A DNA stretch of 46,164 bases. Source: an uncultured Oscillospiraceae bacterium. Its GTDB lineage: Bacteria; Bacillota; Clostridia; Oscillospirales; Acutalibacteraceae. The stretch lies in assembly GCA_900549155.1 (NCBI GenBank), contig URNF01000004.1:1-46164 (forward strand), given 5' to 3'. The stretch's first letter is position 1. The number at the start of each line of letters is the position of its first letter. This document shows, one piece after another, positions 41,321 through 46,164 of the stretch. Below the pieces are notes generated by a model, which saw only the letters and a list, made by a program, of their open reading frames with translations, ran no database searches and had not been told where the DNA came from. Both the position numbers and the translations under genes were made by a program.

Positions 41321-43171
41321 TCATTTTCGGTCACTTTTCCGTGCGGAAACAGCGCTGTCAACGAGCGGCAGCTCCGTCATGCGCAGCTTGGCGCAGCCGT
41401 AGGGATGCAGCTCTATCTCCTCCGGCGCGGACAGCGGAACGGTGGACGACGGCACCTTGGCACACACGGTGTCATAGCCGTCCTCAAAGCCCCAGTCGAT
41501 CTTCTGTGCCTTTGTGCGAATCACGACGGGCGGTTGTTCAACAGAGAAGGGGACCTCGTCAACCGGTCGGCGCTCGACCTCAAGCGCCGCGCTGCAATAG
41601 GCATAGTTCCAATCGCTTTGCGGGATCAGCTCATAATCACAATAGGGGAATTTTCGCTCCACGCCGTCGCGCACATATTCCAGCATGCGCTTTTCAAAAC
41701 GGATCGGCACCGAAAAGACCAGAGAGCCGCACTGCACCGCGTGCAGATCATGAGGGCGCTGCGTCAAAACGGGGGTCGTTTCAAACGCGATTTTCAGGGT
41801 CATGTCCGCGCCTGCAGGAATGTCAAACGACAGCATATCCCCCGTCTGCGGGACGCCGTTCACGGTCAGATGCTCCGCAAAGGACGGGATGCGCACCTTG
41901 AACGTGAATGCCGCAGCCGCCTGTATATGATAGGTGAACCGGTTTTCAAACGGGTAATTTGTGTCCAAACGGATCGCGTAGTCTGTCGTTTTCAACTCCG
42001 AGGGGATCGGCACGGCACTGACCACAGTGTTACCACTGTGCATGAAGGCTGACAGCGCCAATTTCGGCCAGCCCTGGTTGAAGTTCGCCGTGCAACAGCC
42101 GAAATGCGGCTCCAGACCGAACAAGTGCGCATCCGCACCGTTTGTGCGGAAGATCGGCTTGCCGGGGAAGGTCTCGCAGGCGATCTGATTGCTCATCTGG
42201 TCATACTGATGCGTCCACATGTCCTCGCTGATCGCCGCCGGCAGGGCATTGAACGCGATCACTTCCAAGCGCTCCGCCCACTTTTTGTCCCCGGTGTAGG
42301 CATACAGCAGCTCATAGGAATACATCAGCTCCACCACGGCGCACAGCTCCGTGCCCTGGATGGGGCTTAAGCCCGAAAGGCACTCGTCGCCCGTGAAAAG
42401 CCCGACGGGCGTGCCGTTATACTGATTGAGGATACGATACAGCTGCTCCGCCTTGTCCGTGTATTCCTCACCGAGCAAACCGAAGCTGACCGCCTCGGCT
42501 TTCAGCATCATGGCAATGTTGACAATGTGCGTGTCATACCGCCACCGATTTAAAGGGCGTTTCCACTGCTCTGTGAAACGGCTGTAGTCCGCGCCCTGCT
42601 TTTTCAGAATAGCGGAAAGCTCCAACAGCCACGCCTCATGACAGCGGTCATACATAAAATTGATGGCAACAAGCCCCTCAAACCAGCGGTATTCGCCCCA
42701 ATCGTGCAGGCGGATCGTGTCGGTGGACAGCAGTTCATAATAATTTTTGAGCATCCGATACAGCACGGTGGGGATCTGCGGATCCTGCGAGCACTCATAG
42801 TAGACCGTCAGCACCTTGGACATCAGCAAAACTGCCCAGGTGTCATAGGTCGCCCGCTCGTCATCCGCACACGGACAAAGCCAGCCGTCGGGCTTTTGCG
42901 CCTCGATGATAGCATAGATATACCGCTTGGCGCGACCGATCATGTCTTCGTCTTCCAACAGATACGCAAGCGGAACAAATCCGTCCAGCCAATACGGCAC
43001 CCGTTCCCAGCCCTCGTGCGTTCCGCCGATCCAGGCGCTGTCCGCAATGTCGGGCCAGATTTTGTCCAGATGGCCGCTAAGGCCCGCCGCCTGAAGCTCC
43101 AGCTGCCGCCGCAGCCAACCTGCGGGCTTCAATTCATTCGATGTGTAAAACGATAGCCTTTCCGTAACCAT
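41321..43171 (-). CDS. GH127/DUF1680-family glycoside hydrolase (beta-L-arabinofuranosidase-like)
   Basis: 616 residues from ATG 43171 (GAGGAG directly upstream; GTG 43174 is less likely). Family marks: RRQLELQAAGLSGHLDKIWP at the start; WERVPYWLDGFVPLAYLLED (about 55); TELCAVVELMYSYELLYAYT (about 275, with the candidate catalytic Glu); DQMSNQIACETF; and FGCCTANFNQGWPKLALSAF (about 360), where the paired Cys fits the zinc-bound cysteine nucleophile of GH127. The C-terminus is beta-sandwich-like. No signal peptide, so cytoplasmic. Members release beta-L-arabinofuranose. It is read divergently from the AraC regulator gene next door, which probably controls it. Confidence 0.85.
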   Translation of the reverse strand: MVTERLSFYTSNELKPAGWLRRQLELQAAGLSGHLDKIWPDIADSAWIGGTHEGWERVPYWLDGFVPLAYLLEDEDMIGRAKRYIYAIIEAQKPDGWLCPCADDERATYDTWAVLLMSKVLTVYYECSQDPQIPTVLYRMLKNYYELLSTDTIRLHDWGEYRWFEGLVAINFMYDRCHEAWLLELSAILKKQGADYSRFTEQWKRPLNRWRYDTHIVNIAMMLKAEAVSFGLLGEEYTDKAEQLYRILNQYNGTPVGLFTGDECLSGLSPIQGTELCAVVELMYSYELLYAYTGDKKWAERLEVIAFNALPAAISEDMWTHQYDQMSNQIACETFPGKPIFRTNGADAHLFGLEPHFGCCTANFNQGWPKLALSAFMHSGNTVVSAVPIPSELKTTDYAIRLDTNYPFENRFTYHIQAAAAFTFKVRIPSFAEHLTVNGVPQTGDMLSFDIPAGADMTLKIAFETTPVLTQRPHDLHAVQCGSLVFSVPIRFEKRMLEYVRDGVERKFPYCDYELIPQSDWNYAYCSAALEVERRPVDEVPFSVEQPPVVIRTKAQKIDWGFEDGYDTVCAKVPSSTVPLSAPEEIELHPYGCAKLRMTELPLVDSAVSARKSDRK

Positions 43172-43179
43172 CACTCCTC

Positions 43180-43201
43180 ATATAGTATACATACACTATA
43201 T
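43180..43201. promoter_or_regulatory. Imperfect palindrome in the GH127/AraC divergent gap
   Basis: ATATAGT and ACTATAT flank an eight-base centre. It covers the likely -10 region (TATACT or TATAGT on the minus strand) of the GH127-type gene. A candidate regulator site. Confidence 0.45.
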
Positions 43202-43244
43202 CACAGGGAGAACAAAAACTAAATGCATTTTATCATTATGTATA

Positions 43245-43274
43245 TTGACAATATCACAGTATGCGTCATATAAT
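43245..43274 (+). promoter_or_regulatory. Promoter of the AraC regulator gene
   Basis: Consensus TTGACA (43245-43250), an 18-bp spacer and consensus TATAAT (43269-43274). The start would fall near 43281, almost on the GAGGTGA site, giving a leader of about 12 nt. The direct repeat TATCACAG at 43199-43206 and 43252-43259 lies upstream and within it. Confidence 0.85.
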
Positions 43275-43292
43275 TCTTTTGAGGTGACTGCC

Positions 43293-44060
43293 ATGCAGGG
43301 AATTGATCTGAACAAACCCATCCGCTACAAAACCGCCTCTCTGCGCTTTTTCAAGGAGGGCGAGCATCACATCTCCCGCCGTTGTCCCGAGGATGTGCTG
43401 CTGCTTGTCTATGACGGCGTGCTGCGGTTCTCGGAGGACGGCGTGCCGTATGAAATTTCCGCAGGACAGTATTACATACAAAAGCGCGAGCTCAAACAGA
43501 CGGGCGAGTTGCCCAGCGATGCACCGAAATATTTATATGTGCACTTCCTTGCCGACACATGGACAGAGGGCGGCGCCGTTTTGCCGCGCAGCGGGACCTT
43601 CGACCACGCCGCATTGAAACCCTTGATGGAAGAGCTGCATCTACTGGCGCACAGCGACGCGCCGTATATCGTGCAGACCGCGAAATTCTACGATCTTTTG
43701 TCAGAGCTATACAAGCAAAAGCCGCAAAACTCCCAAGCCGCCCGCATGGCGGATTTTATCGCGAAAAACTGCGAAAAAGAGATTACCCTCGATATGCTGT
43801 GTCGGGAGTTTCATTTCACGAAAAACCACATTATCAACCTGTTCAAAGCATCCTTCGGCACGACCCCCATCGCCTATGCCCAGCGCATCCGCCTGCAGAA
43901 GGCGGAGCTGCTCATGGAAATGACCTCGGAAACGCTCGAAAATGTCGCAGCCGCCTGCGGCTTTCGCAACTACTCGCACTTCTATCGCCTGTTTGTGCGC
44001 AAAAATCGGCTGTCTCCCGAAAGGTGGCGCGAAGCAAAACGGTTGGGACATATGGTTTGA
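43293..44060 (+). CDS. AraC-family transcriptional regulator
   Basis: 255 residues. ATG 43293 is chosen for the GAGGTGA 5 nt before it; an upstream start at 43245 would lie inside the promoter. Residues 1-100 are a cupin-like sensor (DVLLLVYDGVLRFSEDGVPY, then ISAGQYYIQKR). Residues 155-250 hold both helix-turn-helix units: ITLDMLCREFHFTKNHIINL and NVAAACGFRNYSHFYRLFVR. Probably senses a sugar and activates the divergent GH127-type gene. It ends 5 bp from the convergent DMT gene. Confidence 0.93.
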   Translation: MQGIDLNKPIRYKTASLRFFKEGEHHISRRCPEDVLLLVYDGVLRFSEDGVPYEISAGQYYIQKRELKQTGELPSDAPKYLYVHFLADTWTEGGAVLPRSGTFDHAALKPLMEELHLLAHSDAPYIVQTAKFYDLLSELYKQKPQNSQAARMADFIAKNCEKEITLDMLCREFHFTKNHIINLFKASFGTTPIAYAQRIRLQKAELLMEMTSETLENVAAACGFRNYSHFYRLFVRKNRLSPERWREAKRLGHMV

Positions 44061-44065
44061 CGAAT

Positions 44066-44977
44066 TTAAAAAGGATTGCAGACCAGCACGACAGAAACGA
44101 TGCCGAGGATCAAGCCTACCCACTGACGACCATCCAGTCGTTCCCGGAACAAAGTCACTGCGAGGAGCGTGGTCAACACCAGTCCGCCGCCGTTGACGAT
44201 GGGGAAAAACACGGCGCTGTCCATCACGCCGGAAAGATACAAATTGAGCTTATGATTAACCGCCTGCAGCACGCCGCCGACAGCCAACCAAACCAGCCAC
44301 ATCGGCGTCATCGCACTGCTTACGGCACCGCTCCCATGACCGCCGCGAAACGCTGACACGCCCCAAAGAACCGTCGAATAGGCAAACAACACGCCGAAAG
44401 CCACGATCAGAAAAGCGCCGAGCTCCTCCCGGTGTGTTGAGCTTTGGTGCAGCTTTTGTGTCAGGCCGATCAAGCCGTTGAGCAAAAACGCAAGCAGGCT
44501 GGTCAGCAGCCAGCGCACAGTTTGAGAGCGTTTTGCAGTCTGCGATTGTTCCCCCCTGTTTCCGACGGAAAGCACCGAGCAGCCCACCATGCAGGCAATG
44601 CCGATCCACTGCACGACCGTTATGCTCTCGTGCCAAAATACGGCGCCGCTGAGGGTAGTGATCAGCGAAGAGAGAGACACTATGACCGTCGTATACGACC
44701 ACGGACCGAGCGCCAGCGCACGAAGGAAAAAGAGATTCTGAAAACCGACGGTGAGACCGAACGCTATGCCGCACAACAGGGTGAACAGTGATATCGTGCC
44801 AAACCCGCCCCAAATGAGCAGCACCAACGCTGACAGCAGAGCGGAAACGGCATTGAAAAAATGTACATCGGCATTGGTCAGTCCATCCCGACGGGAATAG
44901 TTGCGCACAATTATGTTGCGGCCGAGTGCAGCCGCAAGAGATATTGAAAGCAGCAGAGCTACCGGAGCCGTGTTCAC
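44066..44977 (-). CDS. EamA/DMT-superfamily transporter
   Basis: 303 residues from GTG 44977 (AGAGAGGA about 10 nt upstream). Ten membrane segments in two EamA halves. Each half ends with the family pattern: FWHESITVVQWIGIACMVGC (about 120) and LFRERLDGRQWVGLILGIVS (about 280). QNLFFLRALALGPWSYTTVI is typical of the first half. Exports or imports a small metabolite; the substrate is unknown. Not part of the polysaccharide operon by position. Confidence 0.88.
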   Translation of the reverse strand: MNTAPVALLLSISLAAALGRNIIVRNYSRRDGLTNADVHFFNAVSALLSALVLLIWGGFGTISLFTLLCGIAFGLTVGFQNLFFLRALALGPWSYTTVIVSLSSLITTLSGAVFWHESITVVQWIGIACMVGCSVLSVGNRGEQSQTAKRSQTVRWLLTSLLAFLLNGLIGLTQKLHQSSTHREELGAFLIVAFGVLFAYSTVLWGVSAFRGGHGSGAVSSAMTPMWLVWLAVGGVLQAVNHKLNLYLSGVMDSAVFFPIVNGGGLVLTTLLAVTLFRERLDGRQWVGLILGIVSVVLVCNPF

Positions 44978-45075
44978 GAAAATTATCCTCTCTTTGCCTC
45001 TTTTGAAAAAGTCGTCCGCAAGCGCCGTAAATATGCACGGTACGGCAGGGGCGGCTGTCTATACGAGCACTTCAC

Positions 45076-45100
45076 CCGCGCGGCTATCGCGCGGTTTTCT
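45076..45100 (+). terminator. Hairpin with T tail, plus strand
   Basis: CCGCGCG (45076-45082), loop GCTAT, CGCGCGG (45088-45094), then TTTTCTTTT. No plus-strand gene precedes it in the 44978-45169 gap; what it terminates is unclear. Apart from this and the next hairpin I see nothing in that gap. Confidence 0.6.
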
Positions 45101-45115
45101 TTTCATAAGCAAGGT

Positions 45116-45137
45116 GGCGGGGCATCACTGCCCCGCC
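45116..45137 (-). terminator. GC-rich hairpin after the small peptide gene
   Basis: GGCGGGGCA and TGCCCCGCC with a 4-nt loop, about 33 bp past the stop of the small peptide gene. The tail on the minus strand is only weakly T-rich. Probable terminator of the surface protein/peptide unit. Confidence 0.6.
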
Positions 45138-45169
45138 GCACTCCTCATACCTGTATTCTTATACGAATT

Positions 45170-45301
45170 TTATACGAAGTCGCCCCACTCACCCGCGTCA
45201 CCGGTGCCGGCATCAACGCCGGAAAGGATGTTCGTAACTGCAAATTCCTCCGTTTTAAAGAAAACCTTTTCAAGCGTCGGAGCTTCATACTCTTTTTTCA
45301 T
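45170..45301 (-). CDS. 43-residue peptide of the MKKxYExPxLE type, function unknown
   Basis: ATG 45301 with GAGGTG 7-8 nt upstream; stop TAA at 45170-45172. The peptide begins MKKEYEAPTLEKV, has an acidic middle (KTEEFAVTNILSG) and a Gly/Asp-rich end closing with GEWGDFV. No signal peptide or membrane helix. I recall similar short peptides in clostridial genomes next to surface protein genes, without a known role. It resembles a leader-plus-core layout, but no modifying enzyme gene is in view. It starts 28 bp after the stop of the LamG surface protein gene, so they are probably co-expressed. Reality as a gene rests on the start site and the familiar N-terminus. Confidence 0.65.
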   Translation of the reverse strand: MKKEYEAPTLEKVFFKTEEFAVTNILSGVDAGTGDAGEWGDFV

Positions 45302-45329
45302 GCTACACACCTCTTTTTCTTTCCGGCAA

Positions 45330-46164
45330 TCAGTTGATGCCCATGTTCACAGTGAGCGTTCTGGCAGGTCCCGTCACCACAGTGCCGTCCAGCGTGGTCC
45401 AATACGCCGCGATCTGAATTTCCGTGGCAAAGGCGCTCTGCGGGATGCCGGTGATCGTGTAAGTATGGAAATACTGCGATACTGCCGAGAACACGGTGGG
45501 ATCGTGCGCAATGATCTCGTTGCCCGAGCGCGCCGTGATCTTCTTATACACAGTGGTGCTGGACGGGCTCTTCGTATTGCCGTTAACAGTGATGTTGAAG
45601 CCGATGTTTTGATAATTCAGGCTGTCCACCGTCGTGGAGAAACGATAATCGGTGTTTTCGCTTTCAGCGGTGGTGCCCGCTTTCAGCTGTCCCTTTACGC
45701 TCAGCACATCCTGTGTGACAAACTTAGCATACACATTCGTCGTCTCATCCGCCACCGGGCTGGTTGCCTCTGTATCGGTGAACCAACCGGCAAACACATA
45801 ACCGTCCTTCGTCGGCGCGGTGTAAGCACCCTCGGTGCGGTACGCGCTGATGTCCGCCACAGCCTCGGTGAAGACCGGAGCCAGGGTCACACCATCCCAC
45901 ACCTGGATGTCGCTGATAGTGCCGGCCAGACCGCAGTGGTTACGATATCCCCAAGCCGGCTGCACATCCGTATAGCCCTGCTCACTCAGGGAGAAATTGC
46001 TGAACACACGCTTTCCGTTGATCCAAACAGTCAGCTTGTCACCGCCGATCACCTGCGTAGTGATCGTATACTCTGTATCGTTTGTCAGGGTGTAACCAGT
46101 CTTGCCGGAGGCATAAACCGTGTCGCCCCAGGTAATCGGACTGAACATGGCCACGTGCCCACCT
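45330..46164 (-). CDS. Surface protein with LamG-like and InlB-type domains, C-terminal part
   Basis: The frame is open to the right edge, so the start lies outside; 277 codons are present. At the edge is the end of a concanavalin/LamG-like domain: YTITTQVIGGDKLTVWINGK, then AGTISDIQVWDGVTLAPVFT. An InlB-type repeat follows (DGYVFAGWFTDTEATSPVAD), then a last beta-rich domain ending PARTLTVNMGIN. There is no membrane anchor or sorting signal at the C-terminus. Probably secreted, with glycan- or surface-binding function. The short peptide gene follows 28 bp later. Confidence 0.75.
   Translation of the reverse strand, partial: GGHVAMFSPITWGDTVYASGKTGYTLTNDTEYTITTQVIGGDKLTVWINGKRVFSNFSLSEQGYTDVQPAWGYRNHCGLAGTISDIQVWDGVTLAPVFTEAVADISAYRTEGAYTAPTKDGYVFAGWFTDTEATSPVADETTNVYAKFVTQDVLSVKGQLKAGTTAESENTDYRFSTTVDSLNYQNIGFNITVNGNTKSPSSTTVYKKITARSGNEIIAHDPTVFSAVSQYFHTYTITGIPQSAFATEIQIAAYWTTLDGTVVTGPARTLTVNMGIN

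Noticed and set aside
45170..46164. RiPP gene cluster
   Set aside because: The short peptide has a leader-like start, but no radical SAM enzyme, cyclase, protease or exporter gene is visible in the window. Left as an open question.

Overview
The window looks like a chromosome segment of a Gram-positive gut- or rumen-type Firmicute, most likely an uncultured member of the class Clostridia. The basis is strong AGGAGG-type ribosome binding sites, many lipoproteins with signal peptides, ABC sugar importers without linked ATPases, a YesL/DUF624 protein, a LacI regulator and surface proteins with InlB-type repeats. Taxonomy is inference. Nearly all genes are on the minus strand. Exceptions are a tRNA-Leu, one acetyltransferase gene, one AraC regulator gene and two plus-strand gene remnants.

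Layout by position. 1-3.1 kb: end of a surface-polysaccharide locus, with a flippase fragment and a polymerase fused to a GT52-like glycosyltransferase, behind a good promoter. 3.2-5.0 kb: a secreted protein and a lipoprotein of unknown role. 5.1-9.1 kb: a potassium-uptake operon (trkA, trkH) that continues into a small lipoprotein and an HD-domain protein. 9.2-13.4 kb: tRNA-Leu(UAG), then a prophage scar holding a holin-like gene and a 5'-truncated polyvalent phage protein. The scar abuts the 3' end of a ZIP metal transporter gene whose 5' part is missing. 13.4-15.5 kb: a GNAT gene, a small membrane protein, and decayed ends of an AraC regulator, a DMT transporter and a WYL-type regulator.

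15.6-41.3 kb is a large polysaccharide-utilisation region. At its head sits an operon of a membrane protein, a DUF624 protein and a LacI regulator (41.2-38.6 kb). The next promoter carries two perfect palindromes with the same TAACGCGTTA core, very probably the LacI operators. Thirteen minus-strand genes follow with little space between them. They encode a clan GH-D-like hydrolase, a GH16 hydrolase, a repeat-bearing surface protein, two solute-binding proteins with two permease pairs, a propeller/TPR/Yip1 fusion, a DUF5696 lipoprotein, a GH98 lipoprotein and a membrane-anchored binding protein. A GH94 phosphorylase gene lies past a terminator. My model is that GH98 and surface binding proteins work outside, the two importers bring in oligosaccharides using a shared ATPase encoded elsewhere, and GH16, GH-D and GH94 enzymes without signal peptides act inside. 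The polysaccharide is not determined.

41.3-46.2 kb: a GH127-type gene divergent from an AraC regulator, a DMT-family transporter, and at the right edge a LamG/InlB surface protein followed by a 43-residue peptide gene of a kind I cannot assign.
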